From Muricea muricata (lineage: Eukaryota; Cnidaria; Anthozoa; Malacalcyonacea; Plexauridae), in the NCBI GenBank assembly GCA_963855995.1, contig OY979718.1:30289282-30353281 (forward strand): 64,000 bases of DNA. Direction: 5' to 3'. Position numbers and translations under genes: made by a program. The notes beneath the pieces were generated by a model. That model was not told the DNA's origin. It saw only the letters and a list, made by a program, of their open reading frames with translations, and ran no database searches. Numbering within the stretch: position 1 is the stretch's first letter; the number at the start of each line of letters is the position of its first letter. Shown in pieces: positions 1 through 11,173 of the stretch.

Positions 1-41
1 AAAACAGCAACTTTTAGTTGGTGATTTGAGCATGTTTTTAC

Positions 42-148
42 GTTCAAATCGCTTCTAGAACGGTTAAAACGCGATTTTGAGTGTTCTAAGATCGTTTCTT
101 TTCAAAGTACAAGAAATTTATAGGTTTCTCATTTCAACATGTCATTTC
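42..148 (+). repeat. Satellite subunit A (107 bp)
   Basis: Subunit A starts GTTCAAATCG (GCTCAAATCG in many monomers), with AAAAC at +24 and CTAAG at +44, and ends TAGGTTTCTCATTTCAACATG. It carries the XbaI-like TCTAGA in most copies. Its tail lines up with TTAGGTCCGTGATTGC in B and TTAAGTTGGTGATTTGAGC in C. It is the most variable subunit: most of the diagnostic differences between monomer classes lie here. Confidence 0.8.
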
Positions 149-256
149 GCTCATCCCGTTGGTTTGAGGACCGAAAACCTGATTCCCGACTTGCTAAGTT
201 CTGCAATTTCCATTTAGAAGGTATCTTTTAGGTCCATGATTGCGGTACATCATTGC
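149..256 (+). repeat. Satellite subunit B (108 bp)
   Basis: Subunit B starts GCTCATCCCG, with GAAAAC at +24 and CTAAG at +45, and ends GCAGTACATCATTGC before the next GCTCA. It contains the class-specific position TTTAGAAGGTC, TTTATTAGGTC, TTTATTGTGTC or TTTATTGGGTC. That position decides whether the recurring short reading frame is stopped. Confidence 0.8.
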
Positions 257-364
257 GCTCAACTCGTTCACTTTAGCACTGAAAACATCAATTTAAGCTC
301 TAAAACGTCACCCTGATGGATTTAAAACGGCGATTTTAAGTTGGTGATTTTAGCATGTTTTTAC
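257..364 (+). repeat. Satellite subunit C (108 bp)
   Basis: Subunit C starts GCTCAACTCG, with GAAAAC at +24 and CTAAA at +43, and ends GCATGTTTTTAC before the next GCTCA. It is the most conserved part of the monomer across the window. It holds several short A or T tracts about 10-11 bases apart (see findings). The insert at 10,693 interrupted the satellite at the C/A border. Confidence 0.8.
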
Positions 365-879
365 GCTCAAATCGCCTCTAGAACACTTAGAACGCAATTT
401 TGCTGGTTCTAAGATCGTTTCTTTTCAGTTTACAAGAGAGTTATAGGTTTCTCATGTCAACGGGTTACTTCGCTCATCTGGATAGTTTGAGCGCCAAAAA
501 CCTGATTCCCGACTTCCAAAGTTCTGCAATTTCCATCTATTAGGTCTCACTTAGGTCCGTGATTGCAGTACATTATTGCGCTCAACTCGTTCACTTTAGC
601 ACTGAAAACATCATTTTAAGCTCTAAAACGTCACCCTGATCGATTTAAAACAGCAATTTTTCGTTGGCGATTTGAGCATGTTTTTACGTTCAAATCGCTT
701 CTAGAACGCTTAAAACGCGATTTTGATGGTTCTAAGATCGTTTCTTTTCTGCTTACAAGAAAGTTAAAGGTTTCTCATTTAAACATGTCATTTCGCTCAT
801 CCCGATGGTTTGAGCGTCGAAAACCTAATTCCGGCCTTGCTAAGTTCTGCAATTACCATTTAGAAGGTCTCTTTTTGGT

Positions 880-3800
880 CCGTGATTGCAGTACATCATT
901 TCGCTCAACTCGTTTACTTTAGCACTGAAAACATCATTTTAAGCTTTAAAACGTCACCTTGACCGACATAAAACGGCGATTTTAAGTTGGTGATTTGAGC
1001 ATGTTTTAACGCTCAAATCGCATCTAGAAGACTAAAAACGCAATTTTGATGGTTCTAAGATCGTTTCCTTTCAGTTTACAAAAGAGTTAAAGGTTTCTCA
1101 TGTCAACGGGTTACTTCGCTCATCTCGATAGTTTGAGCGCCGAAAACATGATTCCCGACTTGCTAAGTTCTGCAATTTCCATTTATTAGGTCTCTTTTAG
1201 GTCCGTGAATGCAGTACATCATTGCGCTCAACTCGTTCACTTTAGCACAGAAAACATCATTTTAAAATCAAAAACGTCTCCCTGATCGATTTAAAACGGC
1301 GATTTTAAGTTGGTGATTTGAGCATGTTTTCACGCTCAAATCGTTCTAGAACGGGTAAAACGCAATTTTGCTGGTTCTAAGATCGTTTCTTTTCAGTTTA
1401 CAAGAGAGTTATAGGTTTCTCATGTCAAGGGGTTACTTCGCTCATCTCGATAGTTTGGGCGCCAAAAACCTGATTCCCGACTTGCTAAGTTCTGCAATTT
1501 CCATTTATTAGGTCTCTTTTAGGTCCGTGATTGCAGTACATTATTGCGCTCAACTCGTTCACTTTAGCACTGAAAACATCATTTTAAGCTCTAAAATGTC
1601 ACCCTGATCGATTTAAAACAGCAACTTTTCGTTGGTGATTTAAGCATGTTTTTACGTTCAAATCGCTTCTAGAGCGGTTAAAACGCGATTTTTATGGTTC
1701 TAAGATCGTTTCTGTTCAGTGTACAAGCAAGTTATAGGTTTCTCATTTCAACATGTCATTTCGCTTATCCCGATGGTTTGAGCGCCGAATACCTGATTCC
1801 CGACTTGCTAAGTTCTGCAATTTCCATTTAGAAGGTCTCTTTTAGGTCCGTTATTGCAGTACATCATTGCACTCAACTCGTTCACTTTAGCACTGAAAAC
1901 ATCATTTTAAGCTCTAAAACGTCGCCCTGATCGACATAAAACGGCGATTTTTAGTTGGTGATTTGAGTATGTTTTTACGCTCAAATCGCTTCTAGAACAC
2001 TTAAAACGCAATTTTGATGGTTCTAAGATCGTTGCTGTTAAGTTTACTAGAGAGTTTTCGGTTTCTCATGTCAACGGGTTACTTCGCTCATCTCGATAGT
2101 TTGAGCACCGAAAACATGATTCCCGACTTGCTCAGTTCTGCAATTTCCATTTATTGTGTCTCTTTTAGGTCCGTGATTGCAGTACATCATTTCGCTCAAC
2201 TCGTTCACTTTAGCACTGAAAAAATCATTTTAAGCTCTAAAACGTCACCCTGATCGATTTAAAACAGCAAGATTTAGTTGGTGATTTGAGCATAATTTTA
2301 CGTTCAAATCGCTTTTAGAGCGCTTAAAACGCGATTTTGATGGTTCTAAGATCGTTTCTTTTCTGCTTACAAGAAAGTTATAGGTTTCTCATTTCAACAT
2401 GTCAATTCGCTCATTCCGATGGTTTGAGCGTCGAAAACCTGATTCCGGCCTTGCTAAGTTCTGCAATTTCCATTTAGAAGGTCTCTTTTAGGTCCGTGAT
2501 TGCAGTACATCATTTCGCTCAACTCGTTTACTTTAGCACTGAAAACATCATTTTAAGCTTTAAAACGTCACCTTGACCGACATAAAACGGCGATTTTAAG
2601 TTGGTGATTTGAGCATGTTTTAACGCTCAAATCGCATCTAGAAGACTAAAAACGCAATTTTGATGGTTCTAAGATCGTTTCCTTTCAGTTTACAAAAGAG
2701 TTAAAGGTTTCTCATGTCAACGGGTTACTTCGCTCATCTCGATAGTTTGAGCGCCGAAAACATGATTCCCGACTTGCTAAGTTCTGCAATTTCCATTTAT
2801 TAGGTCTCTTTTAGGTCCGTGAATGCAGTACATCATTGCGCTCAACTCGTTCACTTTAGCACAGAAAACATCATTTTAAAATCAAAAACGTCTCCCTGAT
2901 CGATTTAAAACGGCGATTTTAAGTTGGTGATTTGAGCATGTTTTCACGCTCAAATCGTTCTAGAACGGGTAAAACGCAATTTTGCTGGTTCTAAGATCGT
3001 TTCTTTTCAGTTTACAAGAGAGTTATAGGTTTCTCATGTCAAGGGGTTACTTCGCTCATCTCGATAGTTTGGGCGCCAAAAACCTGATTCCCGACTTGCT
3101 AAGTTCTGCAATTTCCATTTATTAGGTCTCTTTTAGGTCCGTGATTGCAGTACATTATTGCGCTCAACTCGTTCACTTTAGCACTGAAAACATCATTTTA
3201 AGCTCTAAAATGTCACCCTGATCGATTTAAAACAGCAACTTTTCGTTGGTGATTTAAGCATGTTTTTACGTTCAAATCGCTTCTAGAGCGGTTAAAACGC
3301 GATTTTTATGGTTCTAAGATCGTTTCTGTTCAGTGTACAAGCAAGTTATAGGTTTCTCATTTCAACATGTCATTTCGCTTATCCCGATGGTTTGAGCGCC
3401 GAATACCTGATTCCCGACTTGCTAAGTTCTGCAATTTCCATTTAGAAGGTCTCTTTTAGGTCCGTTATTGCAGTACATCATTGCACTCAACTCGTTCACT
3501 TTAGCACTGAAAACATCATTTTAAGCTCTAAAACGTCGCCCTGATCGACATAAAACGGCGATTTTTAGTTGGTGATTTGAGTATGTTTTTACGCTCAAAT
3601 CGCTTCTAGAACACTTAAAACGCAATTTTGATGGTTCTAAGATCGTTGCTGTTAAGTTTACTAGAGAGTTTTCGGTTTCTCATGTCAACGGGTTACTTCG
3701 CTCATCTCGATAGTTTGAGCACCGAAAACATGATTCCCGACTTGCTCAGTTCTGCAATTTCCATTTATTGTGTCTCTTTTAGGTCCGTGATTGCAGTACA

Positions 3801-4138
3801 TCATTTCGCTCAACTCGTTCACTTTAGCACTGAAAAAATCATTTTAAGCTCTAAAACGTCACCCTGATCGATTTAAAACAGCAATATTTAGTTGGTGATT
3901 TGAGCATAATTTTACGTTCAAATCGCTTTTAGAGCGCTTAAAACGCGATTTTGATGGTTCTAAGATCGTTTCTTTTCTGCTTACAAGAAAGTTATAGGTT
4001 TCTCATTTCAACATGTCAATTCGCTCATTCCGATGGTTTGAGCGTCGAAAACCTGATTCCGGCCTTGCTAAGTTCTGCAATTTCCATTTAGAAGGTCTCT
4101 TTTAGGTCCGTGATTGCAGTACATCATTTCGCTCAACT
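880..4138 (+). repeat. Tandem 5-monomer higher-order repeat, 1,614-bp period
   Basis: Positions 1,614 apart match nearly base for base. Examples are GACCGACATA at 961 and 2,575, the TTAAAATCAAAAACGTCTCC stretch at about 1,262 and 2,876, and the GTTGCTGTTAAG monomer at 2,031 and 3,645. There are two full copies with a short overhang. To the left the match fades near 870, where several differences cluster. To the right it ends where GTTTAC becomes GTTCAC near 4,140. Confidence 0.85.
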
Positions 4139-4520
4139 CGTTCACTTTAGCACTGAAAACATCATTTTAAGCTTTAAAACGTCACCTTGATCGACATAAA
4201 ACGGCGATTTTAAGTTGGTGATTTGAGCATGTTTTAACGCTCAAATCGCTTCTAGAAGACTAAAAACGATATTTTGATGGTTCTAAGATCGTTTCTTTTC
4301 AGTTTACAAGAGAGTTATAGGTTTCTCATGTCAACGGGTTACTTCGCTCATCTCGATAGTTTGAGCGCCGAAAACATGATTCCCGACTTGCTAAGTTCTG
4401 CAATTTCCATTTATTAGGTCTCTTTTAGGTCCGTGAATGCAGTACATCATTGCACTCAACTCGTTCACTTTAGCACTGAAAACATCATTTTAGGCTTTAA
4501 AACGTCACCCTGATCGATTT

Positions 4521-7500
4521 AAAACAGCAACTTTTAGTTGGTGATTTGAGCATGTTTTTACGTTCAAATCGCTTCTAGAACGCTTAAAACGCGATTTTGA
4601 GTGTTCTAAGATCGTTTCTTTTCAAAGTACAAGAAATTTATAGGTTTCTCATTTCAACATGTCATTTCGCTCATCCCGTTGGTTTGAGGACCGAAAACCT
4701 GATTCCCGACTTGCTAAGTTCTGCAATTTCCATTTAGAAGGTATCTTTTAGGTCCATGATTGCGGTACATCATTGCGCTCAACTCGTTCACTTTAGCACT
4801 GAAAACATCAATTTAAGCTCTAAAACGTCACCCTGATGGATTTAAAACGGCGATTTTAAGTTGGTGATTTGAGCATGTTTTTACGCTCAAATCGCTTCTA
4901 GAATGCTTAAAACGCGATTTTGATGGTTCTAAGATCGTTTCTTCTCAGTTCACAAGTAAGCTCTACGTTTCTCATGTCAAGGTGTTATTTTGCTAATCTC
5001 GATGGTTTGAGAGCCGAAAATATGATTCCCGACATGCTTAGTTCTGCAATTTCAATTTAGAAGGTCTCTTTTAGGTCCGTGAATGCAGTACATCATTGCG
5101 CTCAACTCGTTTACTTTAGCACTGAAAACATCATTTTAAGCTCAAAAACGTCACCCTGATCGATTTAAAACGGCGATTTTAAGTTGGTGATTTGAGCATG
5201 TTTTCACGCTCAAATCGTTCTAGAACGGGTAAAACGCAATTTTTCTGGTTCTAAGATCGTTTCTTTTCAGTTTACAAGAGAGTTATAGGTTTCTCATGTC
5301 AACGGGTTACTTCGCTCATCTCGATAGTTTGGGCGCCAAAAACCTGATTCCCAACTTGCTAAGTTCTGCAATTTCCATTTATTAGGTCTCTTTTAGGTCC
5401 CTGATTGCAGTACATTATTGCGCTCAACTCGTTCACTTTAGCACTGAAAACATCATTTTAAGCTCTAAAACGTCACCCTGATCGATTTAAAACAGCAACT
5501 TTTCGTTGGTGATTTGAGCATGTTTTTACGTTCAAATCGCTTCTAGAGCGCTTAAAACGCGATTTTTATGGTTCTAAGATCGTTACTGTTCAGTGTACAA
5601 GCAAGTTATAGGTTTCTCATGTCAACGGGTTACTTCGCTCATCTCGATAGTTTGAGCGCCGAAAACTTGATTCCCGACTTGCTAAGTTCTGCAATTTCCA
5701 TTTATTGGGTCTCTTTTAGGTCCGTCATTGCAGTACATTATTGCGCTCAACTCGTTCACTTTAGCACTGAGAACATCATTTTAAGCTCTAAAACGTCACC
5801 CTGATCGATTTAAAACAGCAATTTTTAGTTGGTGATTTGAGCATGTTTTCACGCTCAAATCGTTCTAGAACAGGTAAAACGCAATTTTGATGGTTCTAAG
5901 ATCGTTTCTGTTAAGTTTACTAGAGAGTTTTCGGTTTCTCATGTCAACGGGTTACTTCGCTCATCTCGATAGATTGAGCGCCGAAAACATGATTCCCGAC
6001 TTGCTAAGTTCTGCAATTTCCATTTATTGTGTCTCTTTTAGGTCCGTCATTGCAGTACGTTATTGCGCTCAACTCGTTCACTTTAGCACTGAAAACATCA
6101 TTTTAAGCTCCAAAACGTCACCCTGATCGATTTAAAACAGCAATATTTAGTTGGTGATTTGAGCATGTTTTTACGTTCAAATCGCTTTTAGAGCGCTTAA
6201 AACGCGATTTTGATGGTTCTAAGATCGTTTCTTTTCTGCTTACAAGAAAGTTATAGGTTTCTCATTTCAACATGTCAATTCGCTCATCCCGATGGTTTGA
6301 GCGCCGAAAACCTGATTCCCGACTTGGTAAGTTTTGCAATTTCCATTTAGAAGGTCTCTTTTAGGTCCGTGATTGCAGTACATCATTTCGCTCAACTCGT
6401 TCACTTTAGCACTGAAAACATCATTTTAAGCTTTAAAACGTCGCCTTGATCGACATAAAACGGCGATTTTAAGTTGGTGATTTGAGCATGTTTTTACGCT
6501 CAAATCGCTTATAGAACAGTTAAAACGCAATTTTGATGGTTCTAAGATCGTTGCTGTTCAGTTTACTAGAAAGTTATAGGTTTCTCATGTCAACGGGTTA
6601 CTTCGCTCATCTCGATAGTTTGAGCGCCGAAAACATGATTCCCGACTTGCTAAGTTCTGCAATTTCCATTTATTGGGTCTCTTTTAGGTCCGTCATTGCA
6701 GTACATTATTGCGCTCAACTCGTTCACTTTAGCACTGAGAACATCATTTTAAGCTCTAAAACGTCACCCTGATCGATTTAAAACAGCAATTTTTAGTTGG
6801 TGATTTGAGCATGTTTTCACGCTCAAATCGTTCTAGAACAGGTAAAACGCAATTTTGATGGTTCTAAGATCGTTTCTGTTAAGTTTACTAGAGAGTTTTC
6901 GGTTTCTCATGTCAACGGGCTACTTCGCTCATCTCGATAGATTGAGCGCCGAAAACATGATTCCCGACTTGCTAAGTTCTGCAATTTCCATTTATTGTGT
7001 CTCTTTTAGGTCCGTCATTGCAGTACGTTATTGCGCTCAACTCGTTCACTTTAGCACTGAAAACATCATTTTAAGCTCTAAAACGTCACCCTGATCGATT
7101 TAAAACAGCAATATTTAGTTGGTGATTTGAGCATGTTTTTACGTTCAAATCGCTTTTAGAGCGCTTAAAACGCGATTTTGATTGTTCTAAGATCGTTTCT
7201 TTTCTGCTTACAAGAAAGTTATAGGTTTCTCATTTCAACATGTCAATTCGCTCATTCCGATGGTTTGAGCGTCGAAAACCTGATTCCGGCCTTGCTAAGT
7301 TCTGCAATTTCCATTTAGAAGGTCTCTTTTAGGTCCGTGATTGCAGTACATCATTTCGCTCAACTCGTTCACTTTAGCACTGAAAACATCATTTTAAGCT
7401 TTAAAACGTCACCTTGATCGACATAAAACGGCGATTTTAAGTTGGTGATTTGAGCATGTTTTAACGCTCAAATCGCTTCTAGAAGACTAAAAACGATATT

Positions 7501-7747
7501 TTGATGGTTCTAAGATCGTTTCTTTTCAGTTTACAAGAGAGTTATAGGTTTCTCATGTCAACGGGTTACTTCGCTCATCTCGATAGTTTGAGCGCCGAAA
7601 ACATGATTCCCGACTTGCTAAGTTCTGCAATTTCCATTTATTAGGTCTCTTTTAGGTCCGTGAATGCAGTACATCATTGCACTCAACTCGTTCACTTTAG
7701 CACTGAAAACATCATTTTAGGCTTTAAAACGTCACCCTGATCGATTT
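4521..7747 (+). repeat. 10-monomer higher-order repeat, copy 1 (3,227 bp)
   Basis: This begins at AAAACAGCAACTTTTAGTTGG and includes the rare CTTTTCAAAGTACAAGAAA monomer, the divergent ATTTTGCTAATC monomer, and the later TTTTCGGTTTCTC monomers. It matches 7,748 onward at a 3,227 offset. Window positions 1 to about 360 match its start (offset 4,520), so a further copy of this start lies at the window edge. Confidence 0.88.
4885..5207 (+). repeat. Divergent monomer subtype, copy 1
   Basis: This monomer carries differences found in only three places in the window: CTTCTCAGTTCACAAGTAAG, CTCTACGTTTCTC, GGTGTTATTTTGCTAATC, GAGAGCCGAAAATATG and GACATGCTTAG. The differences are concentrated in subunits A and B, while C is normal. 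Confidence 0.85.
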
Positions 7748-10651
7748 AAAACAGCAACTTTTAGTTGGTGATTTGAGCATGTTTTTACGTTCAAATCGCT
7801 TCTAGAACGCTTAAAACGCGATTTTGAGTGTTCTAAGATCGTTTCTTTTCAAAGTACAAGAAATTTATAGGTTTCTCATTTCAACATGTCATTTCGCTCA
7901 TCCCGTTGGTTTGAGGACCGAAAACCTGATTCCCGACTTGCTAAGTTCTGCAATTTCCATTTAGAAGGTATCTTTTAGGTCCATGATTGCGGTACATCAT
8001 TGCGCTCAACTCGTTCACTTTAGCACTGAAAACATCAATTTAAGCTCTAAAACGTCACCCTGATGGATTTAAAACGGCGATTTTAAGTTGGTGATTTGAG
8101 CATGTTTTTACGCTCAAATCGCTTCTAGAATGCTTAAAACGCGATTTTGATGGTTCTAAGATCGTTTCTTCTCAGTTCACAAGTAAGCTCTACGTTTCTC
8201 ATGTCAAGGTGTTATTTTGCTAATCTCGATGGTTTGAGAGCCGAAAATATGATTCCCGACATGCTTAGTTCTGCAATTTCAATTTAGAAGGTCTCTTTTA
8301 GGTCCGTGAATGCAGTACATCATTGCGCTCAACTCGTTTACTTTAGCACTGAAAACATCATTTTAAGCTCAAAAACGTCACCCTGATCGATTTAAAACGG
8401 CGATTTTAAGTTGGTGATTTGAGCATGTTTTCACGCTCAAATCGTTCTAGAACGGGTAAAACGCAATTTTTCTGGTTCTAAGATCGTTTCTTTTCAGTTT
8501 ACAAGAGAGTTATAGGTTTCTCATGTCAACGGGTTACTTCGCTCATCTCGATAGTTTGGGCGCCAAAAACCTGATTCCCAACTTGCTAAGTTCTGCAATT
8601 TCCATTTATTAGGTCTCTTTTAGGTCCCTGATTGCAGTACATTATTGCGCTCAACTCGTTCACTTTAGCACTGAAAACATCATTTTAAGCTCTAAAACGT
8701 CACCCTGATCGATTTAAAACAGCAACTTTTCGTTGGTGATTTGAGCATGTTTTTACGTTCAAATCGCTTCTAGAGCGCTTAAAACGCGATTTTTATGGTT
8801 CTAAGATCGTTACTGTTCAGTGTACAAGCAAGTTATAGGTTTCTCATGTCAACGGGTTACTTCGCTCATCTCGATAGTTTGAGCGCCGAAAACTTGATTC
8901 CCGACTTGCTAAGTTCTGCAATTTCCATTTATTGGGTCTGTTTTAGGTCCGTCATTGCAGTACATTATTGCGCTCAACTCGTTCACTTTAGCACTGAGAA
9001 CATCATTTTAAGCTCTAAAACGTCACCCTGATCGATTTAAAACAGCAATTTTTAGTTGGTGATTTGAGCATGTTTTCACGCTCAAATCGTTCTAGAACAG
9101 GTAAAACGCAATTTTGATGGTTCTAAGATCGTTTCTGTTAAGTTTACTAGAGAGTTTTCGGTTTCTCATGTCAACGGGTTACTTCGCTCATCTCGATAGA
9201 TTGAGCGCCGAAAACATGATTCCCGACTTGCTAAGTTCTGCAATTTCCATTTATTGTGTCTCTTTTAGGTCCGTCATTGCAGTACATCATTTCGCTCAAC
9301 TCGTTCACTTTAGCACTGAAAACATCATTTTAAGCTTTAAAACGTCGCCTTGATCGACATAAAACGGCGATTTTAAGTTGGTGATTTGAGCATGTTTTTA
9401 CGCTCAAATCGCTTATAGAACAGTTAAAACGCAATTTTGATGGTTCTAAGATCGTTGCTGTTCAGTTTACTAGAAAGTTATAGGTTTCTCATGTCAACGG
9501 GTTACTTCGCTCATCTCGATAGTTTGAGCGCCGAAAACATGATTCCCGACTTGCTAAGTTCTGCAATTTCCATTTATTGGGTCTCTTTTAGGTCCGTCAT
9601 TGCAGTACATTATTGCGCTCAACTCGTTCACTTTAGCACTGAGAACATCATTTTAAGCTCTAAAACGTCACCCTGATCGATTTAAAACAGCAATTTTTAG
9701 TTGGTGATTTGAGCATGTTTTCACGCTCAAATCGTTCTAGAACAGGTAAAACGCAATTTTGATGGTTCTAAGATCGTTTCTGTTAAGTTTACTAGAGAGT
9801 TTTCGGTTTCTCATGTCAACGGGCTACTTCGCTCATCTCGATAGATTGAGCGCCGAAAACATGATTCCCGACTTGCTAAGTTCTGCAATTTCCATTTATT
9901 GTGTCTCTTTTAGGTCCGTCATTGCAGTACGTTATTGCGCTCAACTCGTTCACTTTAGCACTGAAAACATCATTTTAAGCTCTAAAACGTCACCCTGATC
10001 GATTTAAAACAGCAATATTTAGTTGGTGATTTGAGCATGTTTTTACGTTCAAATCGCTTTTAGAGCGCTTAAAACGCGATTTTGATTGTTCTAAGATCGT
10101 TTCTTTTCTGCTTACAAGAAAGTTATAGGTTTCTCATTTCAACATGTCAATTCGCTCATCCCGATGGTTTGAGCGTCGAAAACCTGATTCCGGCCTTGCT
10201 AAGTTCTGCAATTTCCATTTAGAAGGTCTCTTTTAGGTCCGTGATTGCAGTACATCATTTCGCTCAACTCGTTCACTTTAGCACTGAAAACATCATTTTA
10301 AGCTTTAAAACGTCACCTTGATCGACATAAAACGGCGATTTTAAGTTGGTGATTTGAGCATGTTTTAACGCTCAAATCGCTTCTAGAAGACTAAAAACGA
10401 TATTTTGATGGTTCTAAGATCGTTTCTTTTCAGTTTACAAGAGAGTTATAGGTTTCTCATGTCAACGGGTTGCTTCGCTCATCTCGATAGTTTGAGCGCC
10501 GAAAACATGATTCCCGACTTGCTAAGTTCTGCAATTTCCATTTATTAGGTCTCTTTTAGGTCCGTGAATGCAGTACATCATTGCACTCAACTCGTTCACT
10601 TTAGCACTGAAAACATCATTTTAGGCTTTAAAACGTCACCCTGATCGATTT
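7748..10651 (+). repeat. 9-monomer derivative of the higher-order repeat, copy 2 (2,904 bp)
   Basis: This is the same order of monomers as 4,521-7,747, but one monomer shorter. Up to about 9,200 the offset is 3,227; from about 9,360 on it is 2,904. The monomer around 9,114-9,353 begins like the one at 5,887 and ends like the one at about 6,210, so exactly one repeat length was lost inside a hybrid monomer. Unequal crossing-over or replication slippage would do this. Confidence 0.88.
8112..8434 (+). repeat. Divergent monomer subtype, copy 2
   Basis: This matches the 4,885 copy, 3,227 bases away, and was carried along in the higher-order duplication. Confidence 0.85.
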
Positions 10652-10688
10652 AAAACAGCAACTTTTAGTTGGTGATTTGAGCATGTTT

Positions 10689-10692
10689 TTAA
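10689..10692. repeat. Candidate target-site duplication TTAA, left
   Basis: The satellite reads normally to GCATGTTTTT, then AA and foreign sequence. The same TTAA lies at the right edge (12,501-12,504), and CGTTCAAATCG continues the monomer directly after it. Both edges carry one more A than the usual TTTTTACG. That suggests a single target reading TTTTTAACG that was duplicated on insertion. Confidence 0.6.
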
Positions 10693-10695
10693 GCC

Positions 10696-10721
10696 AATTT
10701 ATAATATCCGGATTATAAATT
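10696..10721. repeat. Palindrome at the left edge of the insert, 10-bp arms
   Basis: AATTTATAAT and ATTATAAATT are perfect inverted copies around the six bases ATCCGG. It begins three bases inside the left TTAA. A smaller hairpin sits three bases inside the right TTAA, so both ends may be marked by structure and not by a terminal inverted repeat. Confidence 0.75.
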
Positions 10722-10944
10722 AAAGTTAATGGAGAAATGCTGTTAACATTGTTCAATTGCAAAGTTCGTACATTTGTTGGAGATTTTCCAAGTGCGCGGA
10801 ATTTCACGTCGTGCGCAATTGTCAGTCATTAACCCAATGCATCAGCTATCACGCGCTGTGCACGATGCAAACATGTGCGCATCATGTCAAATGTAATCCA
10901 ACAACTAACAGACAGACAATATTGTCTTTGTTGACATTGATCAA
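10722..10944. other. Left part of the insert, no gene seen
   Basis: No convincing coding sequence. The only open frame (about 64 codons from 10,757) has an irregular Cys/His/Ser-rich product with no recognisable motif. GTGCGC occurs three times (10,792, 10,811 and 10,875), twice followed by AATT within four bases, which could be protein-binding sites or chance. Confidence 0.5.
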
Positions 10945-11005
10945 CCAATAGAAATAGTTTCCGTAGGATATAAACGGATGAGGCGCATTTATTAGGTATC
11001 AATTT
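10945..11005 (+). promoter_or_regulatory. Core-promoter-like set: CCAAT, TATAAA, initiator
   Basis: CCAAT lies at 10,945-10,949 and TATAAA at 10,969-10,974. TCAATTT, which fits the YYANWYY initiator consensus, lies at 10,999-11,005 with its A at 11,001, 32 bases after the first T of TATAAA. This is the spacing of an RNA polymerase II core promoter. It points towards the broken reading frame downstream. Whether it is active cannot be told from sequence. Confidence 0.5.
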
Positions 11006-11173
11006 GTTCTAAACTTGAGAGAGATACGATAGGGAGCACGAAATTGTTTCAATATTTGTCGAGCATTTATTTACATATTTTGTGACCTATTGCTTCGGAA
11101 TGCTTCCTGTTTCGTCATGAGAACTCTATAGAAAAGCTGGGAATAGTAAGAGCTCTAATACGAACGCGAATGA
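11006..11173 (+). other. Possible transcribed leader, no gene seen
   Basis: This lies between the promoter-like set and the open part of the decayed reading frame. It has stops in every forward frame and no structure that stands out. If the promoter is real, this would be 5' untranslated sequence. Confidence 0.35.

Larger units (their letters stand above)
42..364 (+). repeat. Representative 323-bp monomer made of three subunits
   Basis: One monomer, counted from GTTCAAATCG to the base before the next GCTCAAATCG. It divides into three parts of 107, 108 and 108 bases. The start motifs GTTCAAATCG (42), GCTCATCCCG (149) and GCTCAACTCG (257) are spaced 107 and 108 apart. The AAAAC motif recurs at 66, 174 and 282, with an AGAAC variant at 389 in the next monomer. 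The monomer is therefore a fixed trimer of an older ~108-bp unit. The relation is read by eye and not from an alignment score. Confidence 0.85.
1..10692 (+). repeat. Left satellite array, ~323-bp monomer, ~33 copies
   Basis: The whole stretch is a head-to-tail array of a ~323-bp monomer with no inverted copies. Landmarks recur every 322-323 bases: GATTTAAAAC, GAGCATGTTTT, CTTCTAGAA, GGTTCTAAGATCG, GATTCCCGAC, GGTCCGTGATTGCAGTAC and TTTAGCACTGAAAAC. The copies carry stops in all frames, and where a frame happens to be open the differences do not preserve it, so this is not coding. Most copies contain TCTAGA in subunit A and ATCGAT in subunit C. The array stops abruptly at the insert, inside a monomer whose other half resumes after it. 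I do not recognise the satellite family by name. Confidence 0.97.

Noticed and set aside
42-364. CENP-B box in the monomer
   Set aside because: No stretch matches the essential TTCG....A..CGGG pattern; CTTCGCTCATCTCG-type sequences lack the CGGG part at the right spacing.
10757-10951. 64-codon forward frame in the left part of the insert
   Set aside because: Irregular Cys/His-rich product with no CxxC-type spacing of a zinc finger, and it runs across the CCAAT box of the promoter-like set.
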